Below are positions 37,957 through 49,500 of a stretch of 64,000 nucleotides of DNA, piece after piece. Position 1 is the stretch's first letter; each line of letters opens with the position of its first letter. Below the pieces are notes generated by a model. The model was not told the origin of the DNA. It worked only from the letters and a program-made list of their open reading frames with translations, and made no database searches. This stretch comes from Taenia hydatigena (lineage: Eukaryota > Platyhelminthes > Cestoda > Cyclophyllidea > Taeniidae). The stretch is from NCBI GenBank assembly GCA_036345935.2, contig JADWOT020000001.1, positions 5,876,270 to 5,940,269 on the forward strand, given 5' to 3'. Made by a program: the position numbers and the translations under genes.

Positions 37957-38028
37957 CTGCCCCAAAAAACTCAAGCTCGTAATCCTCCGATCTAAGGTCA
38001 GACGTTTTACCCATTAGGCCACGAAACT
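37957..38028 (-). pseudogene. tRNA-Arg-like relic (decayed)
   Basis: Read on the minus strand, TGGCCTAATGGGTAAAACG gives the D-arm and internal A box of a eukaryotic tRNA-Arg. It is followed by TCTGA-CCTTAGA-TCGGA, a five-pair anticodon stem (one G-T) with a 7-base loop, then GGATT and a degraded T arm. The anticodon position reads TTA rather than the TCG expected for this tRNA-Arg type, and the conserved T before the anticodon is C. The acceptor and T stems do not pair well. It is therefore a dead tRNA gene or the head of a tRNA-derived SINE. The identification rests on known tRNA-Arg consensus from memory. Confidence 0.6.
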
Positions 38029-40434
38029 AATAATTAGCGTTTAACTTTACCCTCTTTCCCTCTTCATCATTAGCAACTGCTGCACTCAATCAGCACGCAT
38101 CCTTCTTATATCAGCCCATTTTTCGTAAATTTTATGCGGTGGTTTTAAAGTTTCTGTAAGTACAAACTAATTCTGCTACCAATGACGCCGTGACAGTGTT
38201 TGCGGCTGTGCTTACGGTAGATGCCTTATGAAGCAGGCGTGCCAGCAGGCGACGATGGGCAAGGAAGACAGGCGGTTGTTCGCTATTTGATTCCTACTTT
38301 CAGCTTTATTGGCCGTACCCCATGTGGCGCTTTATCCTCTCCGCGAAATCGACAATTGTTTTATTCTAACACCACAAAACTTAATAGTCGCAGCCCAGAG
38401 CATCAGCCCTTGCGCAGAATTGAGCCAATTTGAATGCCGTGTTGACCCTTAGTATGACAATCGTACGGCTTTAGTGGGTTATTACTTGTTAAATTACCCA
38501 ACCAACCAAATCAGAGGCAAAGAAGAAAAACACACCGCTGCTTTTGAATGCGCAAAGGTTTTGGTCGTTTTCGCTGTTTTTTAGCTGGAACAAAAGCGTA
38601 CTTCTGACCGCGCGCAGGTTACGAGAACAACCGTTTTTATTTGTTAAGGATCAATTGACGAATCAAACCTATAGTGCTTTAAACAAAAACATGCGTTAGG
38701 GTCAAATATGAATAAAAAAGGTCAGTATGGTTCCGATCGCCTCCGTTATATGGAAGAGCTTTGGAAGGATTTCGGGTGGAATTCGAGAATGTTTGGAGAA
38801 AAGTGACTGGCAGAGACGGTTGTCTAGCACAATAATTTTACAAACGTGCTGCCATCTGAGGGTGAGGAATTGAAGTGCGGAAGGAATCCAAACATCCTCA
38901 TTTAGCCGGAAGCGTCAAGGTAGCTGCACACCTCAGAAGCCAATTTGGATATGCATTAGTATTTTTACGTTGTGAGCTGTTTCGCACCCAAACCTTTAGC
39001 AATGTAAGTAATCGCCATTGGAATGCGAATAAGTTAACCAAATGTGATGAAAGTAAACTTTATAAATAGAGATAAAGCTTAGAAACAGAACATGTAAAGG
39101 CTTCTTATCGGGGGAAGCCACCGTGGATTTGATTTGTGCCAAAGATGGGGAGTGTATAACGGCTGGCGCTGGGGCTCCGTTAACACACTGTTATAAAGCC
39201 ACGTAGTCACCATGATTACCGGATTTATCGTTGCCTACCCATTACAAATGCAATGAACTAAAATAAGACCCCGAAAGCCTTTGTGCGCAGTAAAAACTCA
39301 CTGCCATTGAGCCGTTTTGGGTGAAACAGGAATGTATGACTGCACCTGCACTGGAAAGCATCCGCATGATTGAAATTCAGGAAGGTCTGCATTATCGTCG
39401 GCAACCACCAGCACCGGTGGGTTTGCCTACAGTGCATTAAATAATGTAAGTCTGTGCAAACTATCGACTATTACGCTCACTTCAACTATTATAACGCAAA
39501 ATTTGCACTTGTTAAACGCGTCGCTTAATCTCACTGCAGGACTATATTGATCCAGAAAAGAATCGACTGACAATCTTGCGCCTTATATAGCGATTGAGGA
39601 TTAATCACAGCAAACTATTTTATAATGGCAGATGCAATTTTCGGCATTTCGTCACATTACCATTGATGTGTGAGTAGGTCCACTCTGATGGGGTACGCTC
39701 GGCAAAGCGTAGAAAAACAATTGTATTAATTGGCTGGCATGCTGAAGTTTATTGCTTGGCTATGGAGAGCCACAGCACAATGCTGAGCATTTCTTCGAAT
39801 CGAGGGAAACGCCCCTGTCCATGGTCTCAGAGTTCTTTACCTTCATGGTTGCTCCCATGAAAAACAGCATGAAAATAAGTGAGTCCGCCTAGGCGAACCT
39901 GCTATCGCAAAACAACGCTCACCTTTAAGTAAGTTGTTGCTTATTTTTGTCAATTTGCACGGGCCATGGATCTTGAACCGCGGAAGTAAATAGAGCTGCA
40001 GTAAGGCAGTGCATTAATTGCAACTATTGCAGGAGTCGACACTAAATCTCGACGAGTTTACTGTTTGATTATAAGCGGATTCTCATAACCGTTGCGGTGC
40101 ATGTTCTTTAAGATATTTAAGCTTTTATGCGAAAACCAGCCCTTAGAAGCGCATACTGAAGCTTTTTCAACCATAAAAATGAGTGAGTCTGTCTGCGGTT
40201 GATTTTAAGGTGGAGGATGATGGAGATGAGCCTGTGGTATTTAGATGGCAGTAGCAAACAGGTTTCGATTTGGGCTGAATTTAACTTTAGGTGGCGAATT
40301 TTGGATCATAGGCCTGCCTTTGTACTAGTTTCCTATTCAACTAGCAGCAGCTACTGCCTGAACTCAAATATGAGGACAAGTGCCATCGGAATTCGTCAAA
40401 CTGGCTAGATAATTGTGTGCACAAACAGTTGTAG
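38029..40434. other. Unassigned DNA with isolated exon-like pieces
   Basis: Several good donors occur after short open frames: GTAAGT at about 39004 and 39446, GTGAGT at about 39882 and 40176. A neat acceptor plus short frame (TCACTGCAG, then DYIDPEKNRLTILRL and stop) lies at 39540. They do not chain into one in-phase gene. They may be remains of a decayed gene on the plus strand. Confidence 0.3.
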
Positions 40435-40975
40435 GAAGTGTCGCGAGGAGAGAAGCTTGCCATTTCGTCACCAGCTGTGGGGACTTAATTCGACGCGCAA
40501 TAGCGCCTTAATGACAAAACAGCTTAAAGGTCATATTGGAAGAGAAAGGAGCTCTGACTGTAGTTTCAGGATTCCCAGCACATTGGTATGCCACTGCAAA
40601 CTATTATCCTTCCGTTGCTACACTGTGATGCGTCATATTCTTTACCGAGTCAATTCTTACACCTATAGAATCAGGTGGATATCACAGGAGTCTCACGCTC
40701 AAGGAACTACTTCTTACAGAACTACTTTATGCCTGAACAAATTAATTTGCGTAGCAATCTGATGATTCGCGTTCTGGAAGCTGTAAATCACTCCAAGACA
40801 TGGTTTTTACGTCATGCTAATGGCCCCTCATCCTTTTTACATTGTCGTAATCAGTAAGTTCTCTAGTACAGTCTCAGCTTATTGCAGTAGTAACGAGGAT
40901 TCAGGACACCACATTCTCTATAATGAGCTTTGGCGATCATATTACCCGTTAATCGGTGATAAATGCAGAGCTTAA
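40435..40975 (+). CDS. Candidate three-exon 3' gene end, unrecognised
   Basis: Exon 40435-40585 ends at the donor GTATGC with its frame complete. An 83-nt intron leads to the acceptor CAATTCTTACACCTATAG and exon 40669-40853, fully open (61 codons plus 2 bases) and including SRNYFLQNYFMPEQINLRSN and NHSKTWFLRHANGPS. The donor GTAAGTT starts a 34-nt intron (40854-40887, ending CTTATTGCAG). Exon 40888-40975 continues in phase with SNEDSGHHILYNELWRSYYP to a TAA. Together about 140 codons stay open over two phase-matched introns, which is suggestive but was found by searching. No domain is recognised, and the 5' end is unknown; a possible earlier exon could lie in the 39-40.4 kb region. Confidence 0.33.
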
Positions 40976-42414
40976 GCCAGCAGCCGGCTCTCTATTCAAT
41001 CTCAGCTGAAAAATCAATTGAGAAAATGGATGAAGTTGAGAAGTAATGAAAATCATTGCTAAGGCAGTGATCATTAGGTGAGCGTATGCATGAGCCAACG
41101 TGGACTCATGAGCCATCGGCTAATGCGTTGCGTCACACACGTCAGCTTTGTGACCTAAAGGCGCACAATGTTGAAACTCCAATTCTTTAAATGACTCATG
41201 GTTTCTGCAAAACGTTTTAATGTAGACTCATGCTAAAATAAAAAAATTACTTCGCAGCATTGAAGGCTGAACGTCTGTCGAAATGCAACTTTAACGGCTG
41301 CAATTGAATTGAAAGATTTGTTTCTGATATCTTGCCATTTTCATAATGTGACGTTTAACCTCCACATTGTTGTGAAACACAAGCAAAGAAAGAACAAAAG
41401 AAAGCTTATGTATCGTGAAAATCCTTTAGTAAGCTGCACCTACAGAAAGAGAAGTAAAGCCTTTTTATATTCTGCCGCAATTTAAAAGAGAACTGGTATT
41501 TAGCACGGAATTGTCCAATGCTGTGAATGGTGCAAAGGACGATAGCTGAAGACCCATCGTCAAAAGGATCCAAGTATATTTTGCGACACGAGGTATGAGG
41601 CTTGATGATAAATGCAGAGGATGAGATGGCACCAGATTCTACGTTTTGTCTGATTCATAACACGGAGGCCATCGGGTGCATGCACACTAGTCATGTGATT
41701 GGCGAGCAGGCGACCTTCTTAGAGCATGCCTAAGCCTCTCTGCATAAGCCTTTCAAAAAGAGGCGTATATCACCAGAAAATTTATTTTATAAGATCGACA
41801 GCTGAATGCGTGTAGCGATGACTCTTAGCAGCTAAATTTAATGCAGTTTGCATGCCCATAAATGTGTAAGAATAGCCTTAACTTTGACGGCTTCTTAAGA
41901 CTTTGCCGAAATATTCTTTTGCTCATTTGTCAGTAATCACATATTTTATGAAGCTTGGTGAATTTGCAATGAGGCTTTGAGTTGGACGTATCAGTTATAA
42001 AAGCATTTATAAGAAGCGATAAATCATCATTTCCACTTGCAGCAAGGAAACCGCTCTAAACCTAATCGTGTTATTCGCGAAAATCGTTATTTGTAAACAA
42101 AATTGTCGAGTGTTACGAAGTGAATTAGAATCATTATCTAAAGCAAGAGCATCAGATTAGTTGACTTTGCTTTTATAAACACAGTGAGAGCACTAATCTC
42201 AAAAATTGTGCAACGTAATTATAAAATTACTAGAGTAACGTCACTGACGACTTTATCAAACCTCTGCCGAGACATCGCTTTTCTTGGTTTTCGTTATTTA
42301 TTGTGTACTGCATGAAGCATAGTGTGTTTGCACCGCTACTTTAATGTAAAAGTACAGGTTATAAAGTGCAGATACAGGGAGTGCTGCACGAACATTCTTC
42401 ATCGCGAATGAAGG
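40976..42414. other. Unassigned AT-rich DNA
   Basis: No open frame of note and no repeat recognised. Confidence 0.45.
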
Positions 42415-42960
42415 GACACGTTTTGCCGTAGGTTATTCAGTTTTTGTCTGTGTGGCTACAGCTGAAATAATCAACAAAAGGTTTTATGAAACTGTTCGTT
42501 TTTTTGTCTTTAGTGAGGGAGAGGTTTGGTTACAGATTGGTCTTTTTGTTTTTATCTACAGTGAGAAGTAATTTACTGAGAAAGTTTTGCCACACATTGG
42601 TTCATTTTTTTCACGCGACTGAAGCGAGAATTTACTCACCCAAAAAAATACTCCCTTGCAGGTCTGTTTATTTTATTTACGCTTCTTCAGTGAGGATAAA
42701 TTATCATACAGAGTTTTTGTGGATTGGATGTTTAGTTTGATGCCTATATTTGGGGTGAAATGACAGGAACAGTTTCGCTGTAGTCTAGTACCTTTTTGCC
42801 TATTTAAACTTAGTGAGAGTTAATTGACAATATTAGTGTGTTGATGAATAGACGTTTCACACGTGACTGCGATGAGAGTACTTGACAGGGCAAATTTTGC
42901 CGTGGATTGATTCAGTTTGCTTACCTTATTTATGAGGGTTTTTAATTAATAAAAAATTTG
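42415..42960 (+). repeat. Degenerate tandem array, about 60-bp period
   Basis: Roughly eight diverged units can be followed. Each has a GTTTTGCC(G/A)NAGATTGGTTC-like start, a T-rich middle (TTTTTTT, TTTATTT), then a CAGTGAGAGTAATTTACTGA-like end; the units begin near 42420, 42480, 42525, 42583, 42650, 42708, 42760 and 42895. Units differ strongly in sequence and length, so this is an old array. No coding sense. Confidence 0.55.
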
Positions 42961-43019
42961 TCTTTGATTTGTTTGTTTTTATGTGAATCCAAAAGCATTG
43001 ACGTGTTTTTTCAACTTAA

Positions 43020-45650
43020 CTGCAATGTGCATCTATGGATGGTCGCCGAAATGTATCGCCCAAGCAAACTCATTCACGCATTTTGGATGCTTACGTGACG
43101 CTTCCACGTAAGCACCTAACCACTTTCCCAAGGAACGCAAGTATTTGTTTGGACTTGATTCTAAACATGTTTGTAGTGGCTTGGCAATTAAGGATTCGCC
43201 TTAGCAACCGTGGCTCCGAAATCATACTTCGAACCAAGCATTCTGTCTCATCCCTCTAAACTGCACTCCCAAGCTCAGTTTTATGGAATATTGCCACTCG
43301 AGACAATGGACCTCTCGGATAGAGATCATGTCACACCATCATTCCGCTTGCCGAATAGCCGCTAAGAATATATGGACTAATTCATGAAATATGGAACATT
43401 CCTCAACTAAGACAAACGGTAATTGTCTGCACGGTTACCACTAAGGACGTAATTACTGCTTCCTTTGAAGGCTGCTAATAGCGCGCCATTCGATAGCATT
43501 TTTAGGAATGTCGAAGGGTGACACTCCTTCCTTAAAAGACATTGAATACCACAGGATTATCCATTCATTCGTATCAATCCCCAAATGACAGTGCTAACTT
43601 TCTGGCAACGACATTTAATGTCTTCTGCATCCCTCCAAGCAAAGAAGCGAGACTCAGGAACATTTAATCACCCAAATATTTGTAAATAGCATGCGCCTTG
43701 CTCACACAAAGTCCAGTTTTAGGACTTTTTAACTTATGTGGCATAAATTCTACCAATAATGGTCGCCTAGATCGCAAGGCCATCCCTAAATGTTGGAGAC
43801 AACTTTATCGAAAAATGAGATATCGATGCGAATGGAAAGTTCTGAGTGTATCAACAAATGGCAACATCGCAATAAAGCCTGCGTTTTCGCACAGCTTGAC
43901 TAAAGCTGATATCCATAACGTGCATCCAATGAAGCGACTACAGATTGGACACAATTCAAGGGCCAGCGTAAGCACTTATAAAGGCTTTAAAAGAGTGTAA
44001 TGTAACATTAAACGTTGTTTTAAATGCCAAAATTATTCCTTTTAATGAAAATTTGGAGCAACTATCTTACGCTCGGCATCCAATTAACACAAATAGATCA
44101 AAGACTATCATCATCAGTGGCTACACCATTGTAAAGCAGTTAGCTACAAAATAACGAACGTATGCCGTCTTCGATATCGTAGTGTATGTAAGGGGTGGCT
44201 GAAAAGGCTAAATATGTTAAAGCACGAAAGTGTAAGGGAGAGAGAGAGACGGATTTTATTGCGGTATACCCGATTTTTGTCCTGTCTATACCATCCATCA
44301 TGTTTTCTCCTGGAAACGCCGCTTGTCTAAATGTTACCTCGAATAACCATAATGTAAGATGAATATAGCCTTAATATTTGGCGTCCATAGATATAATCAA
44401 TCAAGTGATTGAGTTGACCACACTCTAATGTCGTGATGACAAACTCTGTTCAGAGAATATTAGTTGCATTCTTCATAAGCGCATCTCGTTAACCCAATGC
44501 ATTCTGAACAGCGATGTGCAGGATATGCTTCCACGGCTTAGAAGTCTTTTTATGCAAGCATCCAATATATTCACCGCAATAGACTGCGTGTAGTCACCAG
44601 GAAGCGAAACTTGCTTGGCAAAATGGGCAGCCACAATCAGTAAACAACGACAATTCGCGTCCGTTGTTGCCAGAACATAATACTGGGCGGCAATAATGTA
44701 TAGAGCTATCAGGAGGATCAAAGATATATTTCACAAACACTGACTTTCGGTAATTTGAAGCAAGAGCTCATAATTTTGTGTTATGCTTTTGCTTTATAGA
44801 CTTTCACATTGCTGACGAAATTTCGATGAGATGTCGGTTCTAGCTTTCCAAAATATTCCTCATTTTGAGTTGTTAACTTGCAGGTTCTGTTCTTTAGAAG
44901 GAAAACCAAATTCAAAAACATTTGGCTTATTATTTGGAGCACAATGAAGGAGCAAGGGGAGTGCGACGATTTTAAACATTATGACTGTACTGCCCTAAGA
45001 ATACTAAAATATGCGGCCTTTGCTTTACCGCATTTTAATTGCATGTAAAATTAATAGCGCATTCAGAATGTCACCCAAGTTGCTTATTGAATGCCACGGT
45101 AAGCTCTGTCACAAGATCTCACTCGATTTGGCTTTCATATTTTGGGTTGCTTAAAACGCCAGACCATAAATTTTTGCACTCCCTATGCTGTACAGATTCG
45201 TAAAACCTGTTTTCATCCCACATTTAAAGAGTGATGAGGCATTGGTTTGAACATGGTAAAATAGAGTCGCCCAAAATACTCGGTACATTAAGACGTCTTC
45301 ATTGACAAGCAGTTTTGCATTCTGCAAAAAAAGACTAGATTATAAGAGCACTTCACTAACGAAAAAACAAGTTTGCTGCAGTAAATTTGATCACACGTCT
45401 GTATCACTAAAGGTTTTGGCCAAACACGCAAAGACTGCTGCTCTGTGTTGCAATTACATGTCTGGTTGAGAACTGATCAAGAAGGTTCTATGCCTACTCA
45501 TTGCAATTGCTGTAGGCCTCGCCACAGAATCTCGTGCAACTCGCTCTCCCCTTGACCAAAATGGATGCTTACAGATGTGGACATTGCTAGGTGTCATTAA
45601 GAAGCATCTTCTTATGTTTGGCACAAATAAATTGATAGCGCAACTGCAGG
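43020..45650 (+). repeat. Old diverged copy of the inverted-repeat segment
   Basis: Collinear, same-orientation similarity to left-arm positions about 30600-32600, with insertions of roughly 230 and 420 bp. Anchors: GCAAACTCATTCACGC against GCAAACCTACTCTCTCGC; GCAATAAAGCCTGCG against GCAACGAAGCCTGCAC; CATCAGTGGCTACACCA against GACAGTGGCTGCACCA; ACCAGGAAGCGAAACTTGCT against ACCAGGAAGCAGGACTTGCT; and GACTGCTGCTCTGTG against GAGTGCTGCTCCTCTGCG. A 100-codon frame at 43698-44000 survives by chance or by decay. This shows that the arms belong to an older family and were not unique DNA. Confidence 0.6.
45561..45640 (+). pseudogene. Relic of zinc-finger exon 1
   Basis: ATGGATGCTTACAGATGTGG matches the start of the zinc-finger exon in the arms (MDVYKC against MDAYRC). 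Cys6 and Cys9 remain, followed at once by TAG (45588-45590), and the two His positions are lost. The acceptor AG that precedes the exon in the arms (CCCTAGCGAAATGG) is gone here (CCCTTGACCAAAATGG). No second finger could be found downstream. Confidence 0.6.
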
Positions 45651-45807
45651 CAGATCGTAATTTTAAGATACACTGTTATGTGTATCTGCATTAATGTGCA
45701 CATGCTTGAGTACATAAGTAAAAGTACGCCTTTATGCAGAAGTATGCGTGTAAATGCGTCGTAACTAGGAGCCGTTTATGAATGTTTGAATTGGATTCGG
45801 TATAAAA

Positions 45808-46320
45808 ATGCTAAATTTAACACAAATGAGAAAGATTTGTGCAACAAGAGATCAAGTAGGTCGAAACGCAAAAAGGGAACTTACTCCAATAAAAAATAAA
45901 GGGACGTTAAAAAGAGGTGTGAGGAAAGCGGACGAAGGTGAGAAGAATAATAAGCAAAAGAGAATAGAAGATATCAAAATAAGTTTTAAAAACCCTACAT
46001 TAAAATATGGATCTCTACACCGACATTGGTTAAAAAGTCTACTGAAAAGAGAATTTACATCCAGTAAAACAAGTGGTAAAAAATAAATATTGTATTCGCC
46101 ATCAAAATTAAAATGTAGCCAAAATATCATTATCAATTGGAAGAAAAGGATCCTGCAGCGCCGAGAAAGAAAAGGTAAAATGATTAAAAGAAAAGTCGAT
46201 TAATAAAGAGTGAGTTAATAGCAATAAAAAAGGAAACAAGATTGACAATAGCAAGGAAGCCGATAAATGAGGAGGAGGAGGAGGAGAATGGTAATGTTGG
46301 GTGGGGAGTAAATAAGAACA
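45808..46320. other. Purine-rich tract with GGA repeat
   Basis: The plus strand is conspicuously A+G-rich across about 500 bp and ends with a GAGGAGGAGGAGGAGGAG run at 46269-46287. A Lys/Arg-rich 92-codon frame at 45808-46086 follows from that composition and is not accepted as a gene. Confidence 0.6.
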
Positions 46321-46351
46321 AATGAATGAAATGTGCCAGCGACCACCACCC

Positions 46352-46599
46352 GCGAGCTTTCCACTATGCTCCAGCACACATGCACTAACCCGCACCGAAG
46401 TAGTACTACCTCGATGGCTCGACAGACACCAGAGGTCTCTACGTGGTTTCATCGCCAGCGTCGAGACCAGCGAATGCGAGCTTTCCACTAGCGTCACCCG
46501 CATGTGTACTAACCCGCACCAACGTAGCACAACCTCCATGGTGCGACGCAGACCAGTGGCCGCCACGTGGCGCGGTCGCCAGCGCCTACCAGCTTTCAT
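46352..46599. repeat. GC-rich 124-bp tandem duplication, two units
   Basis: Units start GCGAGCTTTCCACTA at 46352 and 46476. They share ACTAACCCGCACC, ACCTC(G/C)ATGG and CACGTGG/ACGTGG words in order, with about 75-80% identity by eye. It is much richer in GC and CpG than its surroundings, and stays open in several frames on both strands (up to 163 codons on the minus strand). That reflects composition, not a gene. Confidence 0.75.
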
Positions 46600-49500
46600 T
46601 GCTCACCCCTTCTTCCCTTCCTCTTACCAAAACAGCTATTCACCTATTATTACAGCATATACATTCTGGTTGCTGTTTTCGGATTTTTAATCCCTAAACT
46701 TTTGTACTGTGTGTTGACCATGCATTTCATTACTCATTGTTTGCAGTGCGTTGCGTCGACTGATGGGCGTCTATGTTTCGCTTCTGGAATGAAAATCGCT
46801 GCCAGTTCAATGCGCCATGTCCATCTTAATCTGATTTGTGCAAAGCTGACGATAGATTAGTAAAGGGCAATCGTTAATTGCTTCTGCACATTGTTTTTGC
46901 GCTGGTTTCATCATTCTATGCCCTCGTTTTCCACATGTTTTCAGTTCTGTGTGAAAGGAATGCAAGTTTTATTTAAGTAGCACACTTGAAAAGGCTACCT
47001 TGATATGTGAAATGTACTAGCACACCAGTTGCGACAATGCTAGAATGGCGACACAGGTAAATAAATTTTAGTAAATGGTCAAGGTGGGCAGAAAAAGGAG
47101 AAAGTGGTGGCCAAACTGACTTTTAATCTCGTACAATTTTTTTTCTGTTGGCCCTTTTGACGTATTTTGAACGGCAGAGTGGGTGTTTGGGGAGTTCCAG
47201 AGAGATTTGGAAGCAGGCCGTAGAGTTGAAAGATGGAAAATACACCGAAGTTGAGTCAATAACAAAGCGGGATTGAGGCGCTGATGAAGGACTGGATGGT
47301 GAGAACGATGATAACGTAAGAAGCAAGATGAATAGCAGAAGGCGGTGGGATGCCTATACGAGTACGCGTAGAATTTAGTTGTGTGATTGACCTCTTCTGG
47401 CAGGATCGGTAGCAGATATTGTCGGGCTGCTTTTTAGAAGTAGGCATCACTTGCCTTTCCGCTTCTTCTGTACATCATTGTGCATGTAAGGGGGGAAGGA
47501 GAGAAGGAGAAGGTTTACTAATACCATGTGCTTTGATAGAAATGCACAGCCTTGCCTTGGTAAGACGCATCGGTGTAAGTGCAACGTGAATTCTATTCAA
47601 AAGAACGCCCCCGGCCAGAGTTGCATTGACTGATGCAAACGTGCATTGCACTGATTGGTCCATTACCTTACTACTAGAAACCCGCTGTCCAGGTATTCCA
47701 AGCATAGACTGCTACTCTTAATTAGGTACTATTGCAGTAAGGTGAGATCTTTTAGAACTGCTGCAACTGATGCAGGTCCGACAGAAATCTAGTCCGCCTG
47801 TGGTAAGTGAGAGCCATAAGTATCGCTTGCGCGAGGCCTCTACCATCTTTTCGACTTTCGCATGATTATATCATTTGTAAAACTAAAGAGAACCGCTTGT
47901 ACCAAAGAGCCTGGAACCACTAGAGGTTTGAGGCACAATGGCAACTTTATGGTGCCACAAAGCCTCATCATCCAGGAAGAGTTATGTTCAAGTTGTGCCA
48001 TTCTTTTCCGGCTGCCTTGCTAGACGGGCTTATCTCTCAGGCTGCGGGCCAGAAACTTTTCGTATACAGGAAAGGTGCCATAATTGGCACTCAGCCTGCT
48101 TCACTTAAGGTGTTTGTTAAACTTGCCCAAACATAGCTCTCTTTAGTCTTGATCGATTATAAGTAGCTCAGCGACATTCACAAATTATTAGTCCTACCCG
48201 TCAGTTTGCCAATTCGGCTGACAAATGGATGCTTTTGAGAAATGTTTTATCGAATATAAATCCCGGATGTCAGATGCGAAGATGTGACTGGAAACTATAC
48301 CATTTTCAAAATAAATCAGTTGTCCGAAACTCCTTAATAAAGATGGGGAAAAAATTGCGAACGAAATCCTTAATAATGGCGCATAAACTCACAATTATTT
48401 TGCTTAGCAAACGGCAGCATGGTGGTAAGTCCAGATTAAGTGCCGGAACAAGTTGAAATCATAGGCGGAATTGCGCCCAAAATAGTTAGCCATGGTGATG
48501 AATTGTTCCAGGGTGAGAACTAGTACACAACTTTCTTTCGCTAATCTTACTTCCTCTTTAGTTTTTATTCCATTCTGCTGAATCTGATTATGAGCATAGC
48601 ATAATGGAAAATCTGGGAAAAATAAACAGGCATGAATTGCGAACTAATAAATTGTCAATGCTTTAACGGGACTGCAAGTTTAACTTTGTTTTGTCATTAA
48701 GCCGCCTTTGTTTTAATTTCTTAAACTTAAGGACCGCAAAGGCCTAATCTTATGCATAGCAAAAACACAGCAGTGTTGTAAATCGGCTTCATTTGGGCGA
48801 AATACAACGCGTAGTGTACTAGACGTCAGAGAATGAATGCGAACACAGAAGACTTTTCCTCCAACCCTACGGTTGCAGAGCACTTTACAACCACCCGAAC
48901 GCAGTAATTCCTATCGGTTACCAATGCTTTGAAAAGCTTTGTAAGAATCACCCACTTCCCTTTCCGAGTTTTCCTTTCAGAATGTTTAAAAGGCAGCCCT
49001 GATCACGACACTCCAGCTCGGTCGCCCTTATTAACCTGTATTGCGCCTTAAATAAGAGAATAGTTGCCTTCGTCAACGAGATCAAACTTCTCAGGCATCA
49101 GGTCAAGTTCGCGACCATAAAGCGCCGGCAGCTTCGTTGACCCCGCATCACCCCATGCCCATGAGACGGTTTGTCCCAACATCCTCATATTGTGACTTAG
49201 TTATCCATCCCCTATCTGTGCTCTTTTCCATCCAAGGACTCAATATTTGCGCGAGTCCAAAAAGACACCACAATTTCCATTTTGACGCAGCCGATTCCAT
49301 AATAAAACTTGTGGCTAGAATAGAATAGAGTACATGCGAACAACTCGGCACTGAACGGGGTAAAGCAAGTAGCGAAGGAATAATTGGCTCAATATAGAGC
49401 TGAACACAGATAATGTGGGGCTTATATTTGCCTACCAGTCTATCAACATTTATACGTAGTACTGCAGTCATTTGTGTGCACGTCACTTCAGCTGACTAAT

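Noticed and set aside
37168..39069. Seven-residue match VKVAAHL in frames at 37168-37392 and 38875-39069
   Set aside because: Similarity stops at once on both sides and codons differ; likely coincidence among many compared frames.
39320..39370. GMYDCTCTG phrase resembling the end of an EGF-like domain
   Set aside because: The frame closes within a few codons and the rest of the cysteine pattern is absent; a different frame is open longer over the same DNA.
39770..39885. AEHFFESRETPLSMVSEFF phrase vaguely like the end of a formin FH2 domain
   Set aside because: Only a loose pattern of aromatic and charged residues; no other part of an FH2 domain is nearby and a frameshift is needed to extend it.
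45808..46086. Lys-rich 92-codon frame
   Set aside because: Produced by the purine-rich tract; no splice sites or homologous copy.
46108..46599. Longest open frame of the window, 163 codons on the minus strand
   Set aside because: It coincides with the GC-rich tandem duplication, where frames stay open on both strands. The translation is low-complexity and has no domain; composition explains it.
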